Assembly: GCF_000003815.2 (NCBI RefSeq)
Contig: NC_049988.1
Span: 12,615,969-12,679,968 of the forward strand
Direction of reading: 5' to 3'
DNA: 64,000 bases
Source: Branchiostoma floridae
Lineage: Eukaryota > Chordata > Leptocardii > Amphioxiformes > Branchiostomatidae
The notes under the pieces are model-generated. The model saw only the letters and a program-made list of their open reading frames with translations, did not search any database and was not told the origin of the DNA. The position numbers were made by a program, and so were the translations under genes. How positions within the stretch are numbered: the first letter of the stretch is position 1; every line of letters begins with the position of its first letter. Below, in pieces: positions 1 through 11,877 of this stretch.

Positions 1-918
1 TCATTGAATTACGTACAGTACACATGTCACAAGTAAAATTCCCAATTCAGATCATTTATCATTAAGATGTTTTGCAATTCTTACATAAATTATGCAAATA
101 AGTTCCTCATTTGCATATTTGATATCTGCATATGTTCCACCGATTATAATTAACATGTGTTACATTTATCGAAGTCCAGTTATTGCAAACAATGGAATTA
201 TACAATTTCCTCATTAATTAAGCAAATTAAGTCCTCATTTGCATAAAATGCATATCATTATGAACATCTTTGCCCAAGCAACCTGCATACCTAAAATGCA
301 GGCAATCCGTCGTTCCTTTTTGCAGTCCTCTTTGGAGTATATTGACAAAAACGCCCCTGCATTTCCACAATTAAATGTTAGGGGATTTAAACTTGCCCCA
401 CTTTGTCATGACGCTAAAAGCTATCGACCACCCAAATCTCACGACCATATCACGTCCGGGACAAGAGATACATTGAAAAAACTGCTATGATAGAATATTC
501 TCATTAATTATGCAAATGTACTCCTATTTTGCATAATTAGTATCCTACCTTGTACAACATTGTGTAAGGTACAGACATACCAAAAATCATGAAAATCCGT
601 TGTTCCCTTCTTGAGTTATCCTCGTCAGAAGTTTTTGACAAAAACGCCCCTGCTATCCGAAAACTAGACGCTAGGGGGCCCAAACTTATGTCATTTTTTC
701 CTGAGCACAAGGTCTATCTAATATTCAAAAATCATGTTCAGAACACCGAGATAGCAAATCTGGAAGTTGCACTACAGTACCAAGGTCACACACCAGGGGG
801 CCCAAAATTGACCTTGACCTTCGTCTTCCCAACCCCTACCCACATACCAAATATCATCGTAGTCCATCAAGAGGTTCTCAAGTTATGATGTTAACAAATA
901 TCCGGAAACACAAACAAA

Positions 919-949
<31 letters not shown>

Positions 950-985
950 TCAAAACTATACCTCCATTTTTCAAGGAGGTAAATA
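1..985. repeat. Dispersed A+T-rich repeat cluster with ATGCAAAT/ATTTGCAT octamers
   Basis: No host gene is visible. The octamer ATGCAAAT or its complement recurs (around 90-110, 220-245, 500-535). Two related segments, about 270-400 and 560-690, share the phrase GACAAAAACGCCCCTGC followed by a similar GGGG-rich tract. A diverged relative with a CGCCCCTGC core lies near 25300-25510. The block ends in an (AC)n microsatellite at about 921-949, a common tail for such elements. Short open frames here follow the repeat and are not supported as genes. Confidence 0.6.
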
Positions 986-1310
986 TGACCGAAAACATAA
1001 CCTTCTAGGAGATTGCAATGAAGTATGGCAAAATTCCCGCCATATCAACCATTATCAGGGAGCGTAGTACCAGATTTGCCGGCCATTGTTTCAGGAACAA
1101 AGTAGAGCTTGCTAGTGAACTGTGGAAGCCAGCACACGGGAATGCACATGCTGGGCGACCCCGACTGACCTACATAGACCAACTTGCTCGTGATGTGGGT
1201 CGATGATTTAAAGAACGCTGTGAGGGACTGATATGTCTGGAAGGAAAAAGTAGAACTGGTCGGACAACTCGCCCGTGATGATGATGATGATGCAATGATG
1301 CACAAGTACT
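985..1310 (+). pseudogene. Decayed non-LTR retrotransposon, extreme C-terminus of the reverse transcriptase polyprotein
   Basis: The frame at 1018-1206 reads RSTRFAGHCFRNK, then LWKPAHG, then HAGRPRLTYIDQLARD. This is the conserved tail seen after the reverse transcriptase domain in many LINE-like elements. The frame then breaks: a stop follows at 1204-1206, and the continuing homology (DLKNAVRD, stop, YVWKEKVELVGQLARD) is in another frame. A short (GAT)n tract follows. It is therefore a dead, 5'-truncated copy. The family assignment rests on recognition of the C-terminal pattern; the exact clade cannot be given. Confidence 0.65.
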
Positions 1311-1389
1311 TTATTTCTTCTTCGTGCCCCGACTCAAATTTAGTGCTTTGGAGATGGACTACCTTGCGCATAGCGCGCAAGTAAGGCAA

Positions 1390-2080
1390 ACGGCATATTA
1401 TTGACCCACCATTTTGGTTTTTATTTGACCCTAGAATTGCCCTTTCTTTTTTTCAAGGTACATATGTTAAGCTGACGCCCCATGCGTATTTTGATCAGGA
1501 AATGCGTTTAATACATGCGCCCCGAGCCCAACTGACATTTCGTAACCATATGACACTTGTAATTCTACCTGGGCATGCAATGACGTCAATAATCCATGAC
1601 TAGTAACCATCGGCACACAATCCTTCGTGGTTTTGTTACTTTGTGTTGCCGTTGTTTTTACTTAAAGTTTTTTCTATAACAGGAGAAATATAGGACTGGA
1701 GAAAATATTGACTTTTTTTAATACTGATTGATATTAGAGAGGGATGTTATTTTAGAAAATTGATCAGATTCAACTTTAGCCCTGATTTCCCCGTGCCTCC
1801 ATGTCTTTCGACGACATTCATATGAAAAAATGGGCATCCATCCCGAAACTCTAGATTGACTATCAACGGCCAGTTTATAAGTCAGACTCTGTGTAACATG
1901 TATAATAGGTACATAGTTATTACATTGACAGTCCCCTGAAGTGGAAATGTCATGTCAAAGACGGGCCTGGCGAGTTAAGGCGATCATTGAGTATAATGAA
2001 GCATGTCAGTCCCTTTGTATAATCTACGTTTGCACTTCGTACTTTGTACAATACAATATTCCTTCCGTGTATAACATATG
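1390..2080. other. Intergenic sequence, nothing recognised
   Basis: No open frame with family-like composition, no RNA gene and no clear tandem or inverted structure was seen here. Confidence 0.5.
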
Positions 2081-2081
2081 G

Positions 2082-2430
2082 AAGTACTGTCTGGGATGCT
2101 GCACCGGAGCAAGACCCAGTGAAACTTCCACGCATGCAGAACAGGGCCGGGAAGCTGATCCTGAGGGTCCCATACAAAACTCCCTCGGCGGAAGTATTCG
2201 ATTAGGCTGGAAGGACATCAAATTTATACACAAATACCAGGAGACATAATTGCTGATGTACAAGGCTCTCAAGTTAATACGACTATGGAATAGTAAAGTA
2301 TTGTGTTGTTGTAAATAACTATGTGTAATGGAAGACCTCTTGACCTCCTCCAAGCCTTGAACCATTGAAAACCGGCTTAGGCCGAAGAGATGCTAGTATG
2401 TATCTCAAGTCTAAATAAAGGCTAAACACA
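2082..2430 (+). pseudogene. Decayed non-LTR retrotransposon 3' end (reverse transcriptase tail plus 3' UTR)
   Basis: The frame starting near 2082 reads VWDAAPEQDPVKLPRMQNRA, then GKLILRVPYKTPSAEVF, and meets a stop. Homology resumes in another frame as LGWKDIKFIHKYQET and YKALK. The order 'WD-A ... LQ-N-A ... LGW--I' is the usual end of LINE reverse transcriptase ORFs. The following 3' UTR contains AAAACCGGCTTAGGCCGAAG and a late AATAAAGGCTAAA followed by (AC)n. The same 3' UTR signature occurs reversed at about 12530-12600. Frameshift and stop show it is inactive. Confidence 0.65.
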
Positions 2431-3296
2431 CACACACAGTTTGCATAATGAAAATTCCAATGTCGGGGTCATATTGTAGGTCAAAGGTTGGATACTATAA
2501 GATGTTCTTCCTCAGTTTCTATCCGAATAATGCATCACAACGAGCCTACACTCAGCAAGTGTTTAATCTATTAGTCTATTTTATCTTAAAACATAATTAT
2601 ACAGAATACTATAACGTTATATTTCCTGATGTAGTTTAAGGTATACTTCAAGTATCCATTACAATCATCCATAAAAATGTCCTGTGTCAATCATAGCACA
2701 ATTTAACAGGACACCGTTAACCACAGTTATATTGTCTATCGCGGTTCACTTTGATAAATCATTAACGACAGCGCCAAAGTCTTCCCAGGACGAGTCTGCT
2801 CTACAAGTTGTTTGCATTACGTGGACAGAGGTAGATTCTTATAGTCCTGCTTTGAATAGCTTGAGCGGAGGAGACGTTTTGGACAAAGACAGACTGGTGG
2901 CATTGCTGTATCTAACTTCAAGGTAGAGCTGATCGACTTTGTCTGCTTTGAATATCACAGTTGACTGGGTGAATTCGTCAACCTCCCCTGGGTTCGTTAA
3001 GATACCACCCAGGGGATTTAGCTTGTGCAAATCTGCATTGCTTTTTCGATCCAGGTCCTCATTCTGAGCTTCTCAAGTCCCTTCTCTTCTATCCTCTAAA
3101 GTGAATCATTCCAGGTCTTCCACTGGACCCTTGCAGTCATTACGTAGTCTCTACCAGACTGGCCAAATAGTAATATGGGACTTTGGCCATGGAAATAGTA
3201 GGCTTTAATTGGCCTAGGAGTGAACTGACCAGCAGGCGGGAGTCTATTCGATGTCGCCGACTTCAATATCATAACATCTGATGATTTTCTGTACAA
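2431..3296. other. Intergenic sequence, nothing recognised
   Basis: Short open frames only. No domain, RNA gene or repeat structure could be supported. Confidence 0.4.
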
Positions 3297-3725
3297 GGCC
3301 GTAGTTCTGGAGTTGAGAGTCATAATAGTCTGGGAGGAGATTCTCAGAAGAGGCCTAGAAATAGCGTGTCCGGCACGTCCTAGCACACCCCGTGCTTATT
3401 TAGTTCACTATCATAGAATGATGAACCTGTGGCTGGGTGTCAATAGACTGCTGGCTTTATATTCAATGCAACGAACGTTTCCCTTGTCTATCTAACTATC
3501 ATCTGTATAAAGGCCGTAGTTCTGATGCTGAGAGTCATAATAGTCTGGGAGGAGATTCTCAGAAGAGGCCTAGAAATAGCGTGTCCGGCACGTCCTAGCA
3601 CACCCCGTGCTTATTTACTTCACTATCATAGAATGATGAAACTGTGGTTGGCTGTCAACAGACTGCTGGCTTTATATTAAATGCAACGAAAGTTTCCCTA
3701 GTCTATCTAACCATTATCTAAAGCT
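3297..3725. repeat. Two-copy direct tandem duplication, about 215 bp per unit
   Basis: The segment from about 3297 (starting GGCCGTAGTTCTG) to about 3511 is repeated from about 3512 to 3722 with few differences. Both copies share AGAGTCATAATAGTCTGGGA, the AGGCCTAGAAATAGCGTGTC stretch and the CTGCTGGCTTTATATT end. The high identity suggests a recent duplication. Confidence 0.85.
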
Positions 3726-4059
3726 ATTTTCTGTCCATACACACCTCGCTAACTTCTTCTATAAACCTTATAAAAGTTGATACTTGAAACATCGTCCGCC
3801 TCTGATCACAGCTCGGCAGTGCGGTTGGGCGCCATTTTGAAAATGACAGCGCTATATTAAATTCTACCTCGTCCATCAGTGAACTTTATAACTCGAAAAG
3901 CAATAAAAGTACTTGGCACCTGTTAGAAACTCATTAGTGGACTTCAAATGCGGCACTGGGTAACGGCAGACGTAACAGCTGCATGGATAGACTGCAAAAG
4001 ACTGAGATTTCATGGCAACGTATTTTTCCTAAATTTTCCTCTTTTGTCATCCAGCTGAC

Positions 4060-4450
4060 ACTTTTAATTAAACATAGAATTCACGAATTATCATTCCTCT
4101 TCCCCCATCTTTACCCCGTTAGTGTTCTCTTGGGACTCCCGTCCAAATTTGTTCTCGCAGAAGATGTCAAACAGCTTGTCCATATTGCCAGTCCATACAT
4201 TCATGGCACTTTTCCATTTCTCACTTTGTTTGGACTGTGGCCAATTTATATTGGTGAGGAAGTGGGTGTAAAGTGCTTCAATTCAGTTGGCAACGTATTA
4301 TTCCCCTATGATATATAGCGTTATGTAACAGTGGTCTCTTACTGCAGAGGCGAGAATCTTTGCAGCCATAGCTCTGGTTCCCTGAACTTTACCAGCTCTT
4401 GCAGGGTGAATAAGATACATCATGCATTCAATATCCTTCTTCCGTGGAAA
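4060..4450 (-). pseudogene. Unassigned decayed coding fragment, minus strand
   Basis: On the minus strand, about 4450-4308 reads FPRKKDIECMMYLIHPARAG followed by KVQGTRAMAAKILASAVRDH, and after a stop and frame change about 4250-4100 reads KWKSAMNVWTGNMDKLFDIF. Composition is protein-like and the two pieces look like parts of one decayed frame, perhaps transposon-derived. I do not recognise the family. An open plus-strand frame over the same bases (3983-4318) shows no family features. Confidence 0.3.
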
Positions 4451-4640
4451 GAGGGGAGTCAGATGCTTCTAATAGGCCACTCCTTTTAGTTCTTTCTTGG
4501 CTTTTCACCTTGTTCCGTAACTACACGTAGCCGATAACGATTGGTAATTTGGCTGATTAGTATTTGTTATTTCAAACTTTTATTATGGTGAATGCACGTT
4601 TATCGTAGAAGTAAAGGGATTCACATTATATAATTATTTT

Positions 4641-4979
4641 NNNNNNNNNNNNNNNNNNNNNNNNNNNNNNNNNNNNNNNNNNNNNNNNNNNNNNNNNNNN
4701 NNNNNNNNNNNNNNNNNNNNNNNNNNNNNNNNNNNNNNNNNNNNNNNNNNNNNNNNNNNNNNNNNNNNNNNNNNNNNNNNNNNNNNNNNNNNNNNNNNNN
4801 NNNNNNNNNNNNNNNNNNNNNNNNNNNNNNNNNNNNNNNNNNNNNNNNNNNNNNNNNNNNNNNNNNNNNNNNNNNNNNNNNNNNNNNNNNNNNNNNNNNN
4901 NNNNNNNNNNNNNNNNNNNNNNNNNNNNNNNNNNNNNNNNNNNNNNNNNNNNNNNNNNNNNNNNNNNNNNNNNNNNNNN
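4641..4979. other. Assembly gap (339 N)
   Basis: Run of N. Open frames crossing it are artefacts. Confidence 1.
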
Positions 4980-5569
4980 TGGCTTGAAAAGGAATCCCTC
5001 CGGAAAACTAGAGGACAGAAAACTTGGGACAGCTTTGACAAAATGTGTGAGTGGTGTGATTTTTTGGGGGAAAATATTGAAAATGGCGACCTTTGGTGAC
5101 CTTTGACCTACAATATGACCTTGACATTAGACTTTTATTGTATAAGATACTCTTACGATGGCATAGGCCCATTTTGGACATATCTTTACGTTGTACGGGA
5201 TTACAACTGGAAAACAATTGCGCAAAACGTAGGGTTAAAAAGAATTTGTTGAGGGGAGCTGGTTTGGATAATTTTTCCAGAATAAGGAGTGTTTAAAACA
5301 TCTTGTTGCATCAGCTAATCGGGGATATTGTGGTATTTGGTATTAACATGGACGTTATATAAATATCCTTGGTACTAACTGATAATCTTTAAAAAAAAAT
5401 ATCTTTATTGCATGTTCCTGTCCATATGGGCTAAATGCAGCAATTCGATTGTGTTGCAAGGCTAAGTATCATGTCATGTAGTTACAATTAACATCCCTCC
5501 CTATTGATATTTCTGCACTCAACATCTCTTTGTCACTGAAAGATCTCCACAACAGAGAGTGCCTTGTAG

Positions 5570-5795
5570 CCATGAATCACCGTTATCCGCAGGGTAGCCT
5601 ATATCCGTTGTCTTTCAAAACATGTAGCATTTAGGGACAACATATTGACTAACGGTGGTTTCAAATTGCAACATTTAAAAAGAATATAACCATTTTGAAA
5701 CCACCGTACCGTCCGTCAACATGACATCCCTAAATGATATGTTTTTGAAACAACGGATATAGGTTACCTTGTGGATAATGGTAAACTAACATATA
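5570..5795. mobile_element. Hairpin (MITE-like) element, about 220 bp
   Basis: Long imperfect inverted repeat. The left arm contains CCTATATCCGTTGT, CATTTAGGGA and ACGGTGGTTTCAAA; the right arm (about 5693-5790) contains their complements in reverse order (TTTGAAACCACCGT, TCCCTAAATG, ACAACGGATATAGG). The loop is only about 20 bp. This is the shape of a non-autonomous foldback or MITE. Family and target duplication were not determined. Confidence 0.7.
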
Positions 5796-5799
5796 CATT

Positions 5800-7330
5800 A
5801 CGTTCTTACCTATTTCTTTGCTTTATCAGCAAGGAAAAATGACCTCAAAAGTAACCTATACAGTTTTATCTTACCTTTTGATGCCACAGCTGCAGTGCTG
5901 ATCCTCGCCAGTGCAAAACGTCGTGGTGTCTGTCAGACAATCTTCTGTCTGTCCTCTTATTGCGATTGCATGTGTGTATTCAATAGCTTACATAATGATA
6001 AACCGTAGACTCTCTCCTGCTACTGCAGTCTATGAAAATCCTTTCCGCGGGGTCAGAAGTGGGGTTACACTAAATGTCAGTTTCAGCAAAGAATGGCAGC
6101 TCTGGTAATCTGTATGATAAGTAAAATAAGTATTACCAGGACGTGAGAAATTCAATTGAAGGGCGATGCTGTATGACAATCCATGGCAAGCATGTCATTA
6201 ACTTAAGTTCACATTTACTTTTGGGACAATGCTTAATTGTATGTCGGGTGACATGTAGTGACGTTACCAGAGCTCAGAGAAGATAAGCTGGAATAGTATC
6301 GATTTCTGCTCTTCACTTTACTTTACCGTATATCTATCTTCTGTCACCACCACCACCCCCCATACCACCTTTAGTTCGTCTCTACATGTATATGTACAAC
6401 TCTATACGAGTATGTTAACCTCACAATGTAATAAGAGATGGTGCGCACAAACACACACACACTCACAAACACACAAGCAAACACACGCACACCGAGAAAA
6501 AAAACATGTACATATTCACACACATCTGTATATCTCGTGTGTGTAGGGCTAAAGGGTATCACAATTATAAAGGAATTATGTGCACACATACGCATACATG
6601 CACACACACACAAACTACCACATGTGTGCGGAAACATGACATTTATTTCCGTCTTCAAGTTATATCCACCTATCTATTCAAATCGCAATACAGGGCTAAC
6701 CCTGGTGGCTTTAATAGCTAATATTGTGTGTCCGCACGTACATATAAATCACTAGACATTACTCCATACATCTCCAAATCCTAGTAACGAAAATTTTGCT
6801 GAATAGATCTCTGCGTTCTGTGCATTTGTGATGCATACTTGAACTACAGCACAGAATAACCAAATTATATCACCCCGCTTTTCAAAAGGACCCAGGGACA
6901 GAGCCACATTTTAACGTGAATATTCATTGTCAGATGTGCTATGTCGGTTCACAATAGTAATCATCCTGTAGCTATGACAACCAGAGATATTGGCTGGCCA
7001 CCCCGCGGTGATAGCGCATCAACAGAACACACGAAAAAAACACGAGTGTGCAATAACAGGAAACGAAAGAAACCTCACCTTTGACCCCGCCTGCTTCAAC
7101 CAGTAGCACCCATCAACTAAAACCTGTCCTTACACCAACTAAAATGCTGAACTGAACAGATTTTGACCAAAACAGAAACGCTTAGACCCTACCTATCCCT
7201 TCTAACTAAAAAAAAAGTCTCTAGATTGGGCAAACATTTATAAGCAAAAGAAGGCTTTTCAAGGGTTTTAAGTGGCACCCAGACTCCCATTTTGTGCCCT
7301 CTACTGCGCAACGCAACTCAGGTCATGATG
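5800..7330. other. Intergenic sequence with simple (CA)-rich tracts
   Basis: No gene recognised. Around 6447-6625 there are interrupted CA/ACAC tracts that produce His/Thr-rich open frames on one strand and Val/Cys-rich frames on the other; these are compositional. Confidence 0.5.
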
Positions 7331-7334
7331 TCAT

Positions 7335-8220
7335 CCCTGTCGTCTCACTATTGAGAATGGTAAACTCTTTAGCATCAGCAATTGCTAGACATTCATATTG
7401 AGAATGGTAAACTTATTCACATCAGCCCTACAGCATCAGCTATAGCTAGACAGTCCTATTGAGAATGGTAAACTCCTTATTCACATCACCCCTACAGCAT
7501 CAGCTATAGCTAGACAGTCCTATTGAGAATGGTAAACTCCTTATTCACATCACCCCTACAGCATCAGCTATAGCTAGACAGTCCTATTGAGAATGGTAAA
7601 CTCCTTATTCACATCACCCTTACAGCATCAGCTTGCTAGACAGTCCTATTGAGAATGGTAAACTCCTTATTCACATCAGCCCTACAGCATCAGCAATTGC
7701 TAGACATTCATATTGAGAATGGTAAACTCCTTATTCACATCACCCCTACAGCATCAGCTATAGCTAGACAGTCCTATTGAGAATGGTAAACTCCTTATTC
7801 ACATCACCCCTACAGCATCAGCTATAGCTAGACAGTCCTATTGAGAATGGTAAACTCCTTATTCACATCACCCTTACAGCATCAGCTTGCTAGACAGTCC
7901 TATTGAGAATGGTAAACTCCTTATTCACATCACCCTTACAGCATCAGCTTGCTAGACAGTCCTATTGAGAATGGTAAACTCCTTATTCACATCACCCCTA
8001 CAGCATCAGCTTGCTAGACAGTCCTATTGAGAATGGTAAACTCCTTATTCACATCAGCCCTACAGCATCAGCTATAGCTAGACAGTCCTATTGAGAATGG
8101 TAAACTCCTTATTCACATCAGCCCTACAGCATCAGCTATAGCTAGACAGTCCTATTGAGAATGGTAAACTTATTCACATCAGCCCTACAGCATCAGCTAT
8201 GGTCAGACAGCACTAGTGGA
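7335..8220. repeat. Minisatellite, 60-64-bp unit, about 13-14 copies
   Basis: Head-to-tail units of the form TATTGAGAATGGTAAACTCC, TTATTCACATCACCCCTACA, GCATCAGCTATAGCTAGACA, GTCC. Variants differ mainly in CACCCCTACA against CAGCCCTACA and in AGCTATAGCTAG against the 4-bp shorter AGCTTGCTAG. Units are contiguous with no unique spacers. The self-complementary AGCTATAGCT core recurs in most units. Confidence 0.95.
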
Positions 8221-8457
8221 GAATGATAAGTCTTTCCACCCACATAAGTCACATCGGTAAGCTGATTCTATTCTATTGCAAAGTTCTTTCCGCAGATCCA
8301 CTTTTCGTCTGCGCCACGCACGAGTTTAGCTTCTTCTGATTATAGCTGCCTGTGCGGTGTGAAAGTCTTCTTAGTGCTCTTTTATGTCAGATAACTTAAG
8401 GTTCATCCGGAACTTAATGATAAACATCTGGCGTTCGCAACCTTTAGAGGAGTGTGT

Positions 8458-8557
8458 NNNNNNNNNNNNNNNNNNNNNNNNNNNNNNNNNNNNNNNNNNN
8501 NNNNNNNNNNNNNNNNNNNNNNNNNNNNNNNNNNNNNNNNNNNNNNNNNNNNNNNNN
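8458..8557. other. Assembly gap (100 N, probably arbitrary size)
   Basis: Exactly 100 N, a common placeholder for a scaffold join of unknown length. It lies about 300 bp upstream of the first recognisable exon of the next gene, so that gene's 5' exons may be lost here. Confidence 1.
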
Positions 8558-8853
8558 GAGCTAGGCTGGAGGGGGTGTTAGCTCATTTTCACCAGAAGAC
8601 CATAGGTACACTTTTTTTCTTTTAAAAAATGGATCAGATGGTTTTTTGCCCAACATTAGCACATCGCTTTATAGTAAGCACGTTTAAGAAATAGTTTTTA
8701 GAACTAAAAAATATAGGATAAATGACCAATCCCCTAAAGGTCAGGGGCCATACATTTTAACCTTACACCACATTGCATCACACTGTACATGTGCCATTGG
8801 AACTGTGAACTGGGCTATTGGTGACATAATCTTCGATTTGTCATGAATTACAG

Positions 8854-9864
8854 TGGTATGTCCCAAGGGACATTACAAGGCGTCAGAAAACACCTGTGTG
8901 AAGTGTGACTACCAGGAGTACCAGGACGAGGAGGGGCAGTCTTCCTGCAAGTCTTGTCCTGTTGGTACAAACACCGTCTTCCCAGGGGCAACAAACATTG
9001 CGGAGTGTGCAGCGCGTATGTAACTTTCAAGTACATTCATTTCGACGATATCATTTAGTGTAAGAAGGATAAGAATTGCATAACCAATAAGTAATTCATA
9101 ATTAGCCGATGTTAATGAATATGTAGGAATGAAATCCAAAAACCTTTCATTTAACATCATTGTTGTCCGGTACATTGATGTATTAGTTATAGAGTTGTTG
9201 TAATTTGGGGTACAATTTGTGTCCTTTTTGTATTCCCTGAATAGATTGTGTTGGTGATGACGCACCTTGTGCAGACTGTCGTCTGATTGCCGGGAACATC
9301 CACTGTGAGGTTAGTAACTGTTCAACTTTTAAACATAAACACTGCCTAACACTGCTCAATGACACTGCTACTTACGGTTTAGGGTTACGGATGACGGGGG
9401 TGGGTCATTTACCATTGAATAAGATCTTAACCAATTTTGAAATTTCTGCTTGTCTTGGAAAGATTGCTTAGATTCGAGTACATAATAGCATATTTACCAT
9501 GATGCTTCTATTTAACTCACAATTCTTTATAAGTAACATAGATGTCAACAGCAATCCGTATTATTTCCCTTTTGCAGTGTGCCGCTGGCTGGGCAGGCTC
9601 CAGTAATGGCCTGGTCTGTGGACGTGATGACGACATGGACGGCTTCTCTGATGTCCCCATCTCATGTGGGAATGGAGACTGTACAATGGTAAGTAAATTG
9701 TAATGTATGGTTTTGAATTCATCGGTATAGTGTGACATGTTTAAGGCATAGTTTTATCAAGTATTCAGACCAATTATTGTGTAACAATATGTGACGCACG
9801 AGATGTTTTGTAAAGAGGGCACAATTCAGCCTTTGGCTGCTACGCCGTTCTGACAAATAAACCA

Positions 9865-9931
<67 letters not shown>

Positions 9932-11708
9932 AACACAACTTTGGACAATTGCTGGCAAATACAAATAGTTCTTCTCCAGTACCACGCAATTCGTGATGTG
10001 TTATTACAACAAACTTAATACTAAAGAAATCTATGCAACTTTTCTTGAAGGACAACTGCCCTCGTGTCCCCAACCCTGACCAGCTGGACAAGGACGGTGA
10101 TGGGAAAGGAGACGACTGTGACGAGGACTTCGACGGTGATGGAGTCCTTAATGACCAGGTAAATTTGCTAAGGGCACAACCCGCCGTGCGTGCAATTTGT
10201 GCGTAAGTTTTTTGGAAGGCCACGTCCACCGAGTATTTTTGAAAACGTTCAGGCTGTAAAGCGCAGGCGCGTCGCCCGTACTGGCACGTACGGGGGCGAA
10301 TCTGCAGCCAGAGTTTTGCCTGCACGTAAAGTTCTACGGCGTGTCTGCGTGCTCCAAAATCCGCCGGATTCTCTACGAGTTCGTACTGAGGCGGCACTTA
10401 CTACTTAGGGATCCGAAAATATTGCCCACGTTTTGGCACGTAGACAGCACTTATTTGCACTTACGGCGGGTTGTGCCCTTATCTTAAGAATCACGTTATG
10501 CCTATATACAGGTGCTTGAATTAAGAGGTACGCACGGTGCTTCTGTAATTTCTGTTACGGCATATGGTAAGAAGATTCATAGTCATCTTTTTCCTCACAC
10601 TGAATTGCTTGTGTTTCAAAATGAAATCGGCATTTTCTCTGCTAATTTTGTACTTCGTTACTTATCATTCAATGTATAATTTTCAAATCCTCTCAACACT
10701 ATTTGATATTTTCCGATTGCTATAATTTTTTTCTAATTCTTTACTATTTGTTAACTTTGATATGGAGAAAACTAGTACAAGCCTATAGATTTTTCTCCAA
10801 GCACGTGTTTTTGAAATCTGCGAGAAAATAATTAAAAGTTGCTCAAGACTCGGATGTTCTCTGGGAAGGCAGAGTGTAATTTACTTCAATGGTTACTATC
10901 ATTTTAGGACAACTGTCCACAGAACCCAAACCCTGACCAGGCCAACAGTAACGACACCCCTCCTGGAAACGCTTGTGATAATGAAACATCGTTGAAAGAC
11001 GTCATCGGTAAGCTCATTTCTTAAAAATTTTCATCGTAAATAAAATATTCCTACATCCCAAAAAAACCCCGTAAAATCAACATTTTTTAAAGATCTTACT
11101 AACCGCAACACTCTTTGCACTTATTTCATGATGCACATTTTCCAACTATCTTTGAAAGTGCGTTCTAAAATTAAAATTCTGCATTATATTTCTTCATTTA
11201 CATATTGCTTGACGAGGATTGTTAAAACTTTGTCAATGCTGTATATATTCGTTTACATAGATACGTTACCACTACGTTAGTGGCCTCAAACCACACGACA
11301 TATATTCTTGTCAGAAGATGTCATTGTACTCTTAAATGATTACGTTACTTTGTACCTAGCGAGCGCATGCGTAAACATCAAGGTGTACAAACAAAATATT
11401 GATGAAGCAAGGATCAATATTGGTTATCAATCCGAGAAAGTCAGTCCAAAGAAGTGATTATTAATAATTTTCCCTTGCTTGTGGACGTTATTTGGACTTA
11501 ATGATTCATTTTTTCTCCCTTTATTACAACAGCTACAATCTGTGAGAACCAGCCTGACGGTACCTACCGTCCACATCCGTCCGACTGCTCCAAGTACGTC
11601 CGATGTTTCCATGCGGGGAATGACGCCGTGTACAACTGTGCTCCCGGTACCCACTGGAGTCAGGAACTACTGACCTGTGTTAGGTCTGATCTGGCCACTT
11701 GCAGCTAG
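8854..11708 (+). CDS. Secreted Cys-rich / thrombospondin type-3 repeat / chitin-binding protein, 5'-incomplete
   Basis: Six exons join in frame: 8854-9015, 9245-9309, 9578-9688, 10051-10158, 10908-11007, 11533-11708 (stop TAG 11706-11708); all introns are GT-AG. Exon 1 encodes a GCC2/GCC3 (ephrin-receptor-like) module ([29 protein letters not shown]). Exons 2-5 give thrombospondin type-3 calcium repeats ([55 protein letters not shown]). The last exon is a peritrophin-A/CBM14 domain ([35 protein letters not shown]). TSP3 repeats bind calcium and CBM14 binds chitin in known families, so an extracellular matrix or mucosal-barrier protein is the likely role. No start codon or signal peptide is visible; the exon 1 acceptor phase requires upstream exons, which may lie in or beyond the N gap. 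The combination differs from true thrombospondins, which end in a TSP-C lectin-like domain. Confidence 0.85.
9780..9930 (+). mobile_element. LINE 3' end with (TGAT)n tail in an intron
   Basis: ACAAATAAACCATTTGATTG followed by about 16 TGAT units (about 9866-9930). The 100 bp before it (AATTCAGCCTTTGGCTGC) match the reverse complement of the 3' end of the minus-strand LINE at 18590-19480, so both are 3' ends of one retrotransposon family. Confidence 0.7.
10171..10479. mobile_element. TIR element (MITE, Tc1/mariner-like TA flanks), 309 bp
   Basis: The left terminus AGGGCACAACCCGCCGT is matched by ACGGCGGGTTGTGCCCT at the right end. Each end is flanked by TA (10169-10170 and 10480-10481), consistent with a TA target duplication. 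It carries no transposase frame and sits in intron 4 of the TSP3/chitin-binding gene. The superfamily is inferred from the TA flanks only. Confidence 0.75.
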
Positions 11709-11877
11709 ATTAGAAGGTCGGTACAGCCGAGAGAAGAATGAATATTGAGAGATAAATACTATGCAGGCCTAATTTGCATAATTAATGATGAATTGCTATC
11801 ATCCCATTTTGGTAAATGACAGGATTTCCTTACTTGTGGCGTTTGGAAGTTATGTAAAGGTGAACATCATTAAACGA

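Noticed and set aside
589-888. 99-codon frame near the left end, and the related 239-490 frame
   Set aside because: Both lie in copies of the same dispersed repeat, and the shared peptide (FDKNAPA/IDKNAPA) follows from the shared DNA.
7335-8220. CRISPR-like regular array
   Set aside because: Units are contiguous with no unique spacers, and the window is a eukaryotic genome.
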